Source: an uncultured Chitinophagaceae bacterium
Lineage (GTDB): Bacteria; Bacteroidota; Bacteroidia; Chitinophagales; Chitinophagaceae
Reading direction: 5' to 3'
DNA length: 64,000 nt
NCBI GenBank assembly: GCA_937981995.1
Contig: CALJNC010000026.1
Location: forward strand, 53,903 to 117,902
A program made the translations under genes and the position numbers. The notes below the pieces were generated by a model that worked only from the letters and a program-made list of their open reading frames with translations, did not search any database and had not been told where the DNA came from. Below are positions 44,195 to 53,007 of this stretch, one piece after another. Numbering within the stretch: position 1 is the first letter of the stretch; each line of letters starts with the position of its first letter.

Positions 44195-44941
44195 CTATTT
44201 TTTTATATCCGATAGTTTTTGGGGTGAAGCAGGGTCTGAAATGTCTAAAAAGGCAATTCCATCGGTTAGCATTCCTATTAATAAATTACCACTTGGTATA
44301 ACATCAATATAATTATCATCAGACAAAGTTGCTAATTCTATTGGGTTTGAAGGGTTTTTTACATTTAAAATACGCAAACCTGCTCCATTATCGCATATAT
44401 ATAAAATACTATCCTTTAATCCAAGGCCATAAGGATTGGTCATAGGTAGGTTGCTCATTAACTGAGGATTTTTAACATCTTTTATATCATAGATATTTAA
44501 TTCATTGATACTTGAACCGCATGCATTACCGCCATGAATAGTCAAAAATGCCACACTATCATTAGCCACTACAGGATCACATCCTGTAAAATGCTGTACT
44601 TGAGATTCTTGAACTGGTTGCTCAGGATTTGATATGTCGTATATATACATAGCAAAGCGAGATGCTATAAAAAGCTTATCCTTAAAAGGAAACAAAGCCT
44701 CAATTTCAAAGCCAATATTTACTCGGCTTTTAAAAACGGGCGTTGCTGTATTTGTAACGTCAAATACACTTAGGTTTTCATTATCTATAGTATACAGGTG
44801 GTTATTTACAATAGTAAAACGGGCTAATGAGCCTCCCTCGCCAGAGCTTGAACCACCATTATTTATATTGCCAGCGTCTTTTTCGCAAGCCGAAAAACCT
44901 AGCGTGCTTATTACTATAAGGGTAAGTATTAATTTTCTCAT
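44195..44941 (-). CDS. LVIVD-repeat lipoprotein
   Basis: The ATG at 44941 overlaps the upstream gene's TGA (ATGA), which settles the start. The 248-residue protein has a lipoprotein signal (lipobox GFSAC), a Gly/Ser linker (NNGGSSSGEGG) and repeated strands of the LVIVD kind (LSVFDVTNTATPVFKSRVNI, MYIYDISNPEQPVQES, LNIYDIKDVKNPQLMS, LRILNVKNPSNPIELA, IAFLDISDPASPQKLS), which predict a beta-propeller-like surface domain. Known: LVIVD repeats are found in bacterial surface proteins of unknown function. Pairs with the next gene. Confidence 0.85.
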   Translation of the reverse strand: MRKLILTLIVISTLGFSACEKDAGNINNGGSSSGEGGSLARFTIVNNHLYTIDNENLSVFDVTNTATPVFKSRVNIGFEIEALFPFKDKLFIASRFAMYIYDISNPEQPVQESQVQHFTGCDPVVANDSVAFLTIHGGNACGSSINELNIYDIKDVKNPQLMSNLPMTNPYGLGLKDSILYICDNGAGLRILNVKNPSNPIELATLSDDNYIDVIPSGNLLIGMLTDGIAFLDISDPASPQKLSDIKK

Positions 44942-45474
44942 GGTCGGTAACATTTAGGGTTTTGCAACATTTTCTTTTCCCAGCCTACAATTACGCCTTG
45001 GGAGTTATCAATACATTCAAAGTAAATTCCATTTTCTGGTGGTGCACTTTCCAGTGAAGCAGGAAATACATTTTTGTTTCTGTGACTAACGGTTACATTA
45101 TTTATGTCAGAGATATTTAAAGTAAGTAAGTCTCTAAAATTATTAGCATAAAGCATATTTCCTTTGATAGAAATATCAGTGCAGCCAGGAACATTTATAA
45201 ATTTGATTTTTGAGGGCATGGCTGGGTCGGTGCTATTAATTACATGTATGCCTTTACCCTTATCCATTTGAAATGTGTAATTGCCGTATTTGTAAATTTT
45301 ACCGGGATTATCATAATCCTGCGCCTCGGAGGTCGATATTTTATATTGATCCGTAGCCGACATATATATGGGAGCATAGCCCATAATCTCAGCCGGATAG
45401 GTCCGCTGGAAGTCGCAGCTAGCCATAAGTAAGACCCCTAGGACGCCTGCTATTAAAGAATGTTTCATAATCAT
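44938..45474 (-). CDS. LVIVD-type lipoprotein, short paralogue
   Basis: The 178-residue protein has the lipobox LLMASC and the strands KGIHVINSTDPAMPSKIKFI and LLTLNISDINNVTVSH, which follow the same repeat pattern as the downstream gene but fewer times. A second ATG at 45468 would remove two residues. The two genes overlap by four bases and are very likely translated together. Outer-membrane or periplasmic anchoring inferred; function unknown. Confidence 0.8.
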   Translation of the reverse strand: MIMKHSLIAGVLGVLLMASCDFQRTYPAEIMGYAPIYMSATDQYKISTSEAQDYDNPGKIYKYGNYTFQMDKGKGIHVINSTDPAMPSKIKFINVPGCTDISIKGNMLYANNFRDLLTLNISDINNVTVSHRNKNVFPASLESAPPENGIYFECIDNSQGVIVGWEKKMLQNPKCYRP

Positions 45475-45531
45475 CGTTGCAATAGACGCAAGATAATATG
45501 AAAGTGTTAGTATCGCTTAACTAAGAAATAA

Positions 45532-45756
45532 TTATTTGCAAATGCCCGGTGTATAATCCGTTATGCCATGACATTCTGCCTCGCAAGCATTGCCGTAAGT
45601 AACACTGTTGCAACCGCAAACTGGATCCACAACTGTGGGGCATACACAATCGGTAGTAACCTTTTCGGTACAGCCTTCAACGGTACGTTTTTTGTTACAT
45701 GCACTAAATACCAAGACAAATAAAATAAGAGAAATTGTATAAATTATTGGCTTCAT
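45532..45756 (-). CDS. Kazal-type serine protease inhibitor lipoprotein
   Basis: ATG 45756 opens a lipoprotein signal (MKPIIYTISLILFVLVFSAC, lipobox FSAC); the frame to 45780 is only an extension. The mature part of about 55 residues has the Kazal pattern DPVCGCNSVTYGNACEAEC with a closing Cys (PGIC), plus an extra pair (DCVCP). Known: Kazal domains block serine proteases through a loop before the conserved CG. The reactive-loop residue is in the TVVDPV segment. Inferred: protects the cell or its partners against proteases. Confidence 0.85.
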   Translation of the reverse strand: MKPIIYTISLILFVLVFSACNKKRTVEGCTEKVTTDCVCPTVVDPVCGCNSVTYGNACEAECHGITDYTPGICK

Positions 45757-45906
45757 ATCTAATAAAGACGAAAAAATCATGCCAAATGTTACCCGATGAA
45801 GGTCATTTTATTGTAAAATACTGACTTGAAGGTAGTTGAGCGTGTAAAATAATTTTAGACTAAGCTAATAAATGCGCTATCTAACTATGCTTTGGGATAA
45901 ATATTG

Positions 45907-46179
45907 CTATGCGATTTGAGCAAATGGCTGGTAAAAGCTATAATCTTTGATTATGGCGTTTTCTCTTTCTAAAAATACAGAAAAACGCTTTTTAGCCTCA
46001 TATTCATTTAAATTACTATCAGAATAGTCAATACTCCAATCCATATCTTGACGAAAGTGCGTAGAACTACTTATAGCCATCTTAGCAAAATTTACGATAA
46101 TCTTATTCCAAAACGCAAATTGTTCCTGATGAGACAGGGAACGACGGAATATTATTTTGGTATTAAATGATTTAACCAT
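45907..46179 (-). CDS. Small protein of unknown function
   Basis: ATG 46179 gives 90 residues starting MVKSFNTKIIFRRSLSHQEQ; the frame extends to 46212 without a good start. The composition is ordinary, with no signal peptide, no membrane segment and no family I recognise. The gap between the Kazal gene and the PDZ gene makes it the only gene candidate there. Whether it is expressed cannot be told from sequence. Confidence 0.5.
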   Translation of the reverse strand: MVKSFNTKIIFRRSLSHQEQFAFWNKIIVNFAKMAISSSTHFRQDMDWSIDYSDSNLNEYEAKKRFSVFLERENAIIKDYSFYQPFAQIA

Positions 46180-46342
46180 AATGTAAAATTTAAAGTTTGG
46201 TATTGCTACCATCCATAATAGCTACAAATTCAATGCCAAAATAGTAATTTTCGCTTGTTATTGATCGCAATTAGCTTTTAAACTATATCTCAATTAGTTT
46301 TAAATCAATAAGTTAAAATAAAGTAGTCAGTTGTTCTATTGC

Positions 46343-46373
46343 TTGTTTTGAGCAAAAAAAAACGTAGGTTTGG
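46343..46373 (+). promoter_or_regulatory. Promoter of the PDZ/T9SS gene
   Basis: CTTG (46343-46346), 19 bases, TAGGTTTG (46366-46373), an exact -7 match. The start of transcription should be near 46380, 13 bases before the ATG. Confidence 0.65.
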
Positions 46374-46392
46374 TAACCTAATATTAAAAAAC

Positions 46393-47097
46393 ATGAAGAA
46401 AACATTACTACTATTATTATTTGTTGCTTTGGGCACCACAACTTTTGCGCAAGATTTATCAAACTGTAAAAAAACATGTACAAAAGAGAAACTTGTTGAA
46501 ACAGGAGCTTTTTTAGGAGTACGTATTATTACAGCTGATAATCATACGCACGCCAAAGTGTTGGAAGTTGTTCCTAATACATCTGCTGAGCGAAACAACT
46601 TTGCGGTTGGTGATGTAATTACCAAAATTGATGGTCTTACTATAAAAGGAAGATTGCACATCATGGAGGTTGTAAAATCATATGAGCCAAATGATTTGGT
46701 TAAAATTGAATATGTTCATAATGGTAAAACAAAAAAGAAAAGAGTTTTTCTTGGAGCGCTAAATACCAAAGTAGTTACTGAAACAATTTGTTGTGATGAA
46801 GTTGAAACAAAATCAACTACTTCAAATGGTTTAGTACCAGCAAAAATTCAATTTGCTTTGTACCCTAATCCTGCAGTGAATAATTTACAAATTACATCTG
46901 ATTTACAAGTTAATAGTCCAGTACAAATTGGTATCTATGATATGTTGGGTAGCGAATTAATGAGTACGGAAATTAATAGCAACAATGATATATTAAATCA
47001 AAACATTGATCTTAAGAGTTTTGCAACGGGTAGTTATTTAGTAAAAATTACAAATAATGATGTTGTATCAGTTTCTAAATTAGTGATAGCTAAATAG
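46393..47097 (+). CDS. PDZ-domain protein with T9SS sorting domain
   Basis: ATG 46393 gives a signal peptide (MKKTLLLLLFVALGTTTFAQ). The 234-residue protein has a PDZ domain (about 40-105; GAFLGVRIITADNHTHAKVL, NFAVGDVITKIDGLTIKGR) and a C-terminal sorting domain (FALYPNPAVNNLQITSDLQ to SYLVKITNNDVVSVSKLVIA). It has no protease domain. Known: PDZ domains bind protein C-termini and usually accompany proteases. Inferred: a surface or secreted binding protein exported by T9SS. The 18 residues upstream in the frame are not a signal sequence. Confidence 0.85.
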   Translation: MKKTLLLLLFVALGTTTFAQDLSNCKKTCTKEKLVETGAFLGVRIITADNHTHAKVLEVVPNTSAERNNFAVGDVITKIDGLTIKGRLHIMEVVKSYEPNDLVKIEYVHNGKTKKKRVFLGALNTKVVTETICCDEVETKSTTSNGLVPAKIQFALYPNPAVNNLQITSDLQVNSPVQIGIYDMLGSELMSTEINSNNDILNQNIDLKSFATGSYLVKITNNDVVSVSKLVIAK

Positions 47098-47116
47098 AAA
47101 GATTACAGTATAATTG

Positions 47117-47150
47117 AAAAAGCACAGAACAAATTGTTCTGTGCTTTTTT
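47117..47150. terminator. Bidirectional terminator
   Basis: AAAAAGCACAGAACAA (47117-47132), one base, TTGTTCTGTGCTTTTT (47134-47149): a near-perfect palindrome with T runs on both strands. It serves the PDZ gene and the convergent gene at 47171. Confidence 0.88.
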
Positions 47151-47170
47151 TATTCTATATGGTCAATTAG

Positions 47171-47788
47171 TTACTTATCGCAGTTTTCGTTATAAGCTCG
47201 TACGACATCTTCAATGGAAGCTCGGTTCCATTTGCCATCATTAAAATCGTTCATTATGTAGTCGCAATCTGAAACAAATTTTTTCATGTAAGCTTTTACA
47301 TAAAGGTCCGGGATATATCGAATGCCTTTGCCTTTCTTTTCTACATAAATATGGTATAGGTAGTTCCCGTCCAACGGGTTTTTATTAAACGTATAGTTAT
47401 AGTTATTAGCTGCATTGCTATACAGTTTCATTGCTAGGTGATAATAGGTTAAGACACCACGGATATGAGGAATCAAAAAAGCCTTCTTAGGAATTGTGTT
47501 TCCAACTTTAAATGATTTCGAAAAAATTACCATTGTTTCATTGTTCCAATCAAATACTAAAGAATCGGCTAGGCTTGGTTTTACTTTAGATTTTTTTCCT
47601 GATTTTAAGTAGCTAATACCTTTTTGAATTTTACGTTCGTCTATTCCTGTTTGGCTGCTTGTAGGAATTATAAATGTTACGGCCTTTTTAATTTTCCCTT
47701 TATGGATAAACCCTTTGGCTTTAGAAGTCTGTGCTTGTGAAGAATGAATAGTTGTTAAGATTAAAATTACTGTTAGGAGTTTTTTCAT
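47171..47788 (-). CDS. Secreted protein of unknown function
   Basis: The 205-residue protein has a signal peptide (ILTTIHSSQAQ) and is then basic and Lys/Tyr-rich (KAKGFIHKGKIKKAVTF..., SYLKSGKKSKVKPS). It has no motif I can name and no cysteine-rich or sorting domain. Divergent from uvrA. Periplasmic location inferred. Confidence 0.72.
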   Translation of the reverse strand: MKKLLTVILILTTIHSSQAQTSKAKGFIHKGKIKKAVTFIIPTSSQTGIDERKIQKGISYLKSGKKSKVKPSLADSLVFDWNNETMVIFSKSFKVGNTIPKKAFLIPHIRGVLTYYHLAMKLYSNAANNYNYTFNKNPLDGNYLYHIYVEKKGKGIRYIPDLYVKAYMKKFVSDCDYIMNDFNDGKWNRASIEDVVRAYNENCDK

Positions 47789-47894
47789 TGTTTTACATTT
47801 ACTTCAAATATAATTAAAGTCTATAGATTATTCTGTTTGAAGGATTGTTCTAAACCTTCCTCAAACAAATCTTAAAAACATTTACCTTTACTCC

Positions 47895-50702
47895 TTGCAA
47901 AAAAACATAGAAGTTCGCGGAGCGAGAATGCATAATCTTAAGGATATAGATGTAGATATCCCTAAGAATAAACTCACGGTAATTACTGGGATAAGTGGTA
48001 GCGGAAAAAGTTCGCTAGCCTTTGATACGATACACGCTGAGGGTCAGCGTCGTTATATGGAAAGTTTTAGTGCATACGCTAGGCAGTTTGTAGGTAATAT
48101 GGAACGGCCCGATGTGGATTTGGTTAAAGGACTTTCGCCCGTTATAAGCATTGAACAAAAAACTACAAGTAAAAATCCGCGTTCTACAGTAGGTACAATT
48201 ACTGAGATTTATGATTTTTTCCGTTTGTTATATGCACGTGCGGGCTCGGCTTATAGTTTTAATACGGGTAAGCCCATGGTGCAGTATAGTGAGGAGCAAA
48301 TTGTAAAAGAGGTTAAGAAAAAATTTAAAGGGAAGAAGATTGGAATTCTTGCACCTATTATTCAAGGACGTAAAGGGCACTACAGAGATTTGTTTGAGCA
48401 ATTGCGCAAACAAGGTCATGTACGTGTACGAGTTGATGGTAAACTAGAAGAGTTAAAGCCCAAAATGCAACTCGATCGGTTTAAAATTCATGATATAGAA
48501 ATTGTAATTGATCGCTTAACAGCTGACACAAAAAATTCAGTGCGCATAAGCCAAAGTATTGAAACGGCTCTGCGCCAAGCCAAGGGTACGATTATTATCA
48601 TGGACTTAGACGCTGAGGTGGATACTCTTTATAGCAAAAACTTAGTTTGTGCTGATAGTGGCATTTCGTATCAAGTACCATCGCCCAATACATTTTCGTA
48701 TAATTCGCCTTATGGTTATTGTCCTACATGTAAGGGTTTGGGCGTACAAACCAAAGTGGATTTAAAATTGGTCATGCCAGATAAATCATTGACGATAAAT
48801 GATGGTGGGATTTTGCCGCTCGGTAAAAAAAGAGATGCACATGCGTTTAATCAAATTAAACAAGTAGCACGGGAAAATAAAATCAAATTGACCGTTCCGC
48901 TTTCCAAACTCACAGAGAAACAATTAAATATTGTTTTGTACGGAGAAGCTGATGGCGAAAACGAGATTGAGTACGGAGGTAATTTTAGCCGTGATTTTGA
49001 GGGTGTAGTCAATATGGTGAAACGATGGTATCATAACAGTAGCAGCATTATGGTAAAACGTTGGGCCGAAGAATATATGCAGGTCATGCCCTGCGAAACA
49101 TGCGAAGGCGCACGATTAAAACAAGAAGCACTTTGGTTTAAAGTTGCTAATAAAAACATTGCAGAAATTAGTGCGTGGAACTTAGATCAACTAGGAAAGT
49201 GGGCAGCTGAATTACCAAAGAAACTAAACAAAAAACAAAACACCATAGCTAAAGAAATCCTCAAAGAAATTAATGAACGCATTGGTTTTATGCTGGGTGT
49301 TGGCTTGCATTATTTAGGCTTGGACAGGCCAAGTGGAAGCTTGAGTGGTGGCGAAAGTCAACGTATTAGATTGGCTACGCAAATTGGTAGTAAGCTCAAA
49401 GGCATTACATACATTTTGGATGAGCCAAGTATTGGTTTACACCAGCGCGATAATCAGCGATTGATTACAGCGCTCAAAGAATTGCGTGATGTAGGCAATA
49501 CGATTATAGTTGTGGAGCATGATAAAGACATTATGCTAGAAGCGGATTACCTAATTGATATTGGTCCAGGAGCGGGAACACGAGGCGGAGAAATGGTGGG
49601 AGAAGGCGTCCCTAAAAAGTTTCTGAAAAATAAAAGCACTACGGCGGAGTATATACTTGGTAAACAAAAAATAGCAGTTCCTGCTGAACGCCGAAAAGGA
49701 AACGGAAAAAAAATCATACTTAAAGGAGTAAGCGGAAATAATTTAAAAAATATTGATGTTAGTTTTCCTTTAGGCAAATTTATATGTGTAACCGGTGTAA
49801 GTGGCAGCGGCAAGTCTACTCTGATAAATGAAACGTTTTATCCTTTGGTGGCAAAGCATGTGTATAAAAGCAAGCGAAAAATAATGCCCTATAAATCCAT
49901 AGTAGGTTTAAAGGAATTAGACAAAGTGGTAGAGATTGATCAATCGCCCATTGGAAGAACGCCACGTTCGAATCCTGCAACCTATTGCGGTTTTTATACT
50001 GACATTCGTACACTCTTTGCAGAAATTCCCGAGAGTAAAATACGCGGCTATAAACCAGGACGTTTTTCGTTTAATGTAAAAACAGGCCGTTGCGAAATTT
50101 GCGAAGGCGCGGGTGTAAAAACAATTGAAATGAATTTTTTGCCAGACGTACATGTTCATTGCGAAAAGTGCGGTGGCAAACGTTTTAATAAAGAAACATT
50201 AGAAATAAAATACAAAGGAAAAACTATCTCCGACGTGTTAGACATGACAGTAGACGAGGCGGTAGATTTCTTTGGGCCAGTATTTTATATTCATAGAAAA
50301 ATTAAAACCTTACAAGATGTAGGTCTTGGATATATTACCTTAGGACAAAGCTCAGTAACCTTAAGCGGTGGTGAGGCGCAAAGAGTAAAACTAAGCAGTG
50401 AATTAGCCAAAAAGGCAACGGGACAAACAATTTATATACTAGACGAGCCAACTACAGGATTGCATTTCCAGGATATTAAAATGCTCATTGCTGTATTGGA
50501 TGCATTGGTTGAAAAAGGCAATACTGTTTTAGTAATAGAACATAATATGGACGTTATAAAAGTAGCCGATCATATAATTGATTTAGGTCCCGAAGGAGGC
50601 GATGGTGGCGGAGAAATAATTGCTGAAGGAACACCTGAGGAGATTATAAAGAATAAGAAAAGTATTACAGGTAAATTTTTGAAGCAGGAATTGAAACAAT
50701 AA
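47895..50702 (+). CDS. uvrA: Excinuclease ABC subunit A
   Basis: The 935-residue protein starts at TTG 47895 (MQKNIEVRGARMHNLKDIDV, the usual UvrA opening); there is no ATG in a better place. It has two ABC ATPase halves with GISGSGKSS and GVSGSGKST as Walker A, two signature motifs (SLSGGESQRI, TLSGGEAQRV), and zinc modules CPTCKGLG...CETCEGA and CEICEGAG...CEKCGGK. Known: UvrA finds DNA damage and loads UvrB in nucleotide excision repair. TACCTTTA lies just upstream (47883-47890), so the leader may be very short. Confidence 0.97.
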   Translation: MQKNIEVRGARMHNLKDIDVDIPKNKLTVITGISGSGKSSLAFDTIHAEGQRRYMESFSAYARQFVGNMERPDVDLVKGLSPVISIEQKTTSKNPRSTVGTITEIYDFFRLLYARAGSAYSFNTGKPMVQYSEEQIVKEVKKKFKGKKIGILAPIIQGRKGHYRDLFEQLRKQGHVRVRVDGKLEELKPKMQLDRFKIHDIEIVIDRLTADTKNSVRISQSIETALRQAKGTIIIMDLDAEVDTLYSKNLVCADSGISYQVPSPNTFSYNSPYGYCPTCKGLGVQTKVDLKLVMPDKSLTINDGGILPLGKKRDAHAFNQIKQVARENKIKLTVPLSKLTEKQLNIVLYGEADGENEIEYGGNFSRDFEGVVNMVKRWYHNSSSIMVKRWAEEYMQVMPCETCEGARLKQEALWFKVANKNIAEISAWNLDQLGKWAAELPKKLNKKQNTIAKEILKEINERIGFMLGVGLHYLGLDRPSGSLSGGESQRIRLATQIGSKLKGITYILDEPSIGLHQRDNQRLITALKELRDVGNTIIVVEHDKDIMLEADYLIDIGPGAGTRGGEMVGEGVPKKFLKNKSTTAEYILGKQKIAVPAERRKGNGKKIILKGVSGNNLKNIDVSFPLGKFICVTGVSGSGKSTLINETFYPLVAKHVYKSKRKIMPYKSIVGLKELDKVVEIDQSPIGRTPRSNPATYCGFYTDIRTLFAEIPESKIRGYKPGRFSFNVKTGRCEICEGAGVKTIEMNFLPDVHVHCEKCGGKRFNKETLEIKYKGKTISDVLDMTVDEAVDFFGPVFYIHRKIKTLQDVGLGYITLGQSSVTLSGGEAQRVKLSSELAKKATGQTIYILDEPTTGLHFQDIKMLIAVLDALVEKGNTVLVIEHNMDVIKVADHIIDLGPEGGDGGGEIIAEGTPEEIIKNKKSITGKFLKQELKQ

Positions 50703-50743
50703 ATAACGATTACTGTCGTTTAAATTTTTAAATAGAGTTTTCA

Positions 50744-51136
50744 ATGAAAAATATTTTAATCGTAGCTAGTTCCATTGCGTTGTTCCTGATCCTATTATTG
50801 GGAGGATGTCGAGCATTGATTTATACTATAGCTAATTCAAATACTTGTGAACGTTTTAATATTGACAATATTGAAGTTAGAACAGGTATTGATATCCCTT
50901 CGGTAATGAACGTTGATTGTATGTATGAGAATGGACTTAAGAATGTGACCTTTACCTTAGATACTAGTAAAGTAAAAATAGAAGAGTATTTAAACAGAAA
51001 TAAATTTATTTGGCAAGACAGTATGTATATAAATAATGGTGAACGTGAACGAACAAAATGGCATGCTGAATATAGAAAAGAACTAGCCGCACTAAAAATG
51101 AAAATAGTTTACAAAGACGTTACATCTGATTCTTAG
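50744..51136 (+). CDS. Lipoprotein of unknown function
   Basis: The 130-residue protein has a hydrophobic start and a lipobox LLGGC at 18-22. The mature part (ANSNTCERFNIDNIEVRTGI, VTFTLDTSKVKIEEYLNRNK) has no known domain. Located between uvrA and the phosphatase gene on the same strand. Anchoring to a membrane is inferred from the lipobox; function is unknown. Confidence 0.68.
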   Translation: MKNILIVASSIALFLILLLGGCRALIYTIANSNTCERFNIDNIEVRTGIDIPSVMNVDCMYENGLKNVTFTLDTSKVKIEEYLNRNKFIWQDSMYINNGERERTKWHAEYRKELAALKMKIVYKDVTSDS

Positions 51137-51180
51137 CTAAATTTGAGAATGAGCAAACGATTCAACAATATTAGAATAAT

Positions 51181-51639
51181 ATGAAAATACTAATGACATG
51201 CCTCGGTAACATTTGTCGTTCACCCATGGCAGAAGGAATATTACAGAAATTAGCTAACGAAAAAAACTTAGGCTGGACGGTGCATAGTGCTGGTACGAAT
51301 GGAATCCATACAGGCGAGCCACCCCATAAAAGCTCACAGAAGGTTTGTGGTGAAAATGGGATTAATATTACAACACAACGCTCCATGGATTTTGAAGCAA
51401 AGCATTTTGCGGAGTACGATAAAATTTATGTATTTGCAGAAGATGTAATGCGCGATGTAAAGTCAATAGCCGGTGACCAATTTGACGAAACTAAGATTGA
51501 CTATTTCTTAAATGAATTATACCCGGGCAAAAACATGAATGTAATTGACCCTTGGTATGGTGGAGAAGATGGCTACTATGATGTTTTTAATCAAATACAG
51601 AAAGGTTGCGAAGCGATTATTTCAAAATATCCCGAATAA
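51181..51639 (+). CDS. Low-molecular-weight protein-tyrosine phosphatase
   Basis: The 152-residue protein has the catalytic P-loop CLGNICRS (Cys 7, Arg 13) at the very N-terminus and the general-acid motif DPWYGG later. Known: LMW-PTPs remove phosphate from tyrosine residues; in bacteria they often act on tyrosine kinases of polysaccharide export. No such kinase is in the window. The 3' end overlaps the convergent DinB-like gene by 23 bases. Confidence 0.92.
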   Translation: MKILMTCLGNICRSPMAEGILQKLANEKNLGWTVHSAGTNGIHTGEPPHKSSQKVCGENGINITTQRSMDFEAKHFAEYDKIYVFAEDVMRDVKSIAGDQFDETKIDYFLNELYPGKNMNVIDPWYGGEDGYYDVFNQIQKGCEAIISKYPE

Positions 51640-52063
51640 TTTTTAAGTGATGCTCGTTATGAAGTTTTAAGAACTTAATACTTTCTTTTAAATTAAGCGT
51701 ACCAAATATGGCGTGTTTAAAATGGCTTTTATTCGGGAGTGCTTCTATTTTCAAAATTAGTTTATGTGCATTTTTTAATTGCTTTCTAATGTCTTCTTCG
51801 GTTATAGTTTCTGGAGGTGTTGCATTTTTGGGTGCTTTTGATTTACCTCTGGGAAATTTTTTAATTAGAAAAACATACAGCTTTATCAAATTAAATTTAG
51901 ATACATAATCCACTTCTTTTGATCGCATAAGCGATAGACTTACACCATTAATCACCGTAAGGCAATGGTGTACATGCCAACCAACACTAGCCTTCGAAAG
52001 GCTTTCTTTACTTATTTGGTGCTGGTTAATGTACGATTCAAATTCAGCTAATTGTTTTTCCAT
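51617..52063 (-). CDS. DUF1569 / DinB-like protein
   Basis: The 148-residue protein is mainly helical: SVGWHVHHCLTVINGVSLSL, LKNAHKLILKIEAL, HAIFGTLNLKESIKFL, LHNEHHLKIIRDIL. The three conserved His positions fit the metal site of DinB-type four-helix proteins. Known: related proteins include thiol-dependent transferases; the function of DUF1569 is open. One-base overlap with xerD. Confidence 0.8.
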   Translation of the reverse strand: MEKQLAEFESYINQHQISKESLSKASVGWHVHHCLTVINGVSLSLMRSKEVDYVSKFNLIKLYVFLIKKFPRGKSKAPKNATPPETITEEDIRKQLKNAHKLILKIEALPNKSHFKHAIFGTLNLKESIKFLKLHNEHHLKIIRDILK

Positions 52064-52971
52064 TATTCTTTGTTTTTATATCTAGGGTGATGCATGGCTA
52101 TTGTTTCTCGCAAGAAGTTTTTATCTAAGTGCGTGTAGATTTCAGTAGTGGTTATGCTTTCATGTCCTAGCATTTCTTGTACTGCACGTAAGTCAGCTCC
52201 GCCTTCTATTAAGTGTGTAGCAAATGAGTGCCTGAAGCTATGAGGATATACGTTTTTTTCAATTCCTGCTTTTTTAGCAGTGTCTTTTATAATATAAAAT
52301 AACATTGTACGAGATAGAGCATTGCCACGCTTACTCAAAAATAAAGTATTGCTGTGTTCTTTTTTGGGCTCAACTTTATTTCTATAATTTTCAAGGTAGA
52401 GATTTACAAATTTAATGGCTTGGCTACCTATTGGTACTAGGCGCTCTTTATTTCCTTTTCCTGTAATGCGCACAAAGCCAGCATCGGCATAATAATTTGA
52501 TATTTGCAAGCCACTTATTTCGCTAATACGCAAGCCACAGCTATAAAGTGTTTCGCAAATGGCTTTATCTCGGGTTCCTTTTTCGGTACTTACGTCAATG
52601 GCAGCAAGAAACTGTTCAACATCGGCAATGCTCAATACTTCTGGTAATTTGCGCGATATTTTTGGTGCTTCAAGAAACTCTGCGGGCGATGCGCTTATAT
52701 CTTCTTCTTGCACCAAAAAATTAAAAAAGCTTTTGAGTCCTGAAATTATTCTTGCTTGACTACCGGCTGAAAGTCCTAATTCATTTAGGTTTTGTAAAAA
52801 TTGTTGTAAGTCTTCTAACGTAAGTTTTGTTAGCTGGGGATTTTCTTTTTTTGATTCAAAAAAGGAAATCAGTTTTTTTACATCATGCAAATAAGCATCA
52901 ATTGAATTTTTACTAAGCGATCGCTCTAGTAACAAAAAAGCTTTATATCCTTTTAATTGGCTTTGCCACAT
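52063..52971 (-). CDS. xerD: Tyrosine site-specific recombinase XerD/XerC
   Basis: The 302-residue protein has an N-terminal SAM-like core-binding domain (about 1-90) and a catalytic domain with LYSCGLRISEISGL (Arg), TGKGNKERLVP (Lys), HSFRHSFATHLIEGGADLR (His-x-x-Arg), LGHESITTTEIYTH (His and Tyr nucleophile). Known: Xer recombinases resolve chromosome dimers at dif with FtsK. Divergent to aroQ, as in other Bacteroidota. XerC and XerD cannot be told apart with certainty without a second copy; I name it xerD on context. Confidence 0.9.
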   Translation of the reverse strand: MWQSQLKGYKAFLLLERSLSKNSIDAYLHDVKKLISFFESKKENPQLTKLTLEDLQQFLQNLNELGLSAGSQARIISGLKSFFNFLVQEEDISASPAEFLEAPKISRKLPEVLSIADVEQFLAAIDVSTEKGTRDKAICETLYSCGLRISEISGLQISNYYADAGFVRITGKGNKERLVPIGSQAIKFVNLYLENYRNKVEPKKEHSNTLFLSKRGNALSRTMLFYIIKDTAKKAGIEKNVYPHSFRHSFATHLIEGGADLRAVQEMLGHESITTTEIYTHLDKNFLRETIAMHHPRYKNKE

Positions 52972-53007
52972 AATGGTTCTCTTGGCAAAGATTCGTATTT
53001 TTACCTT

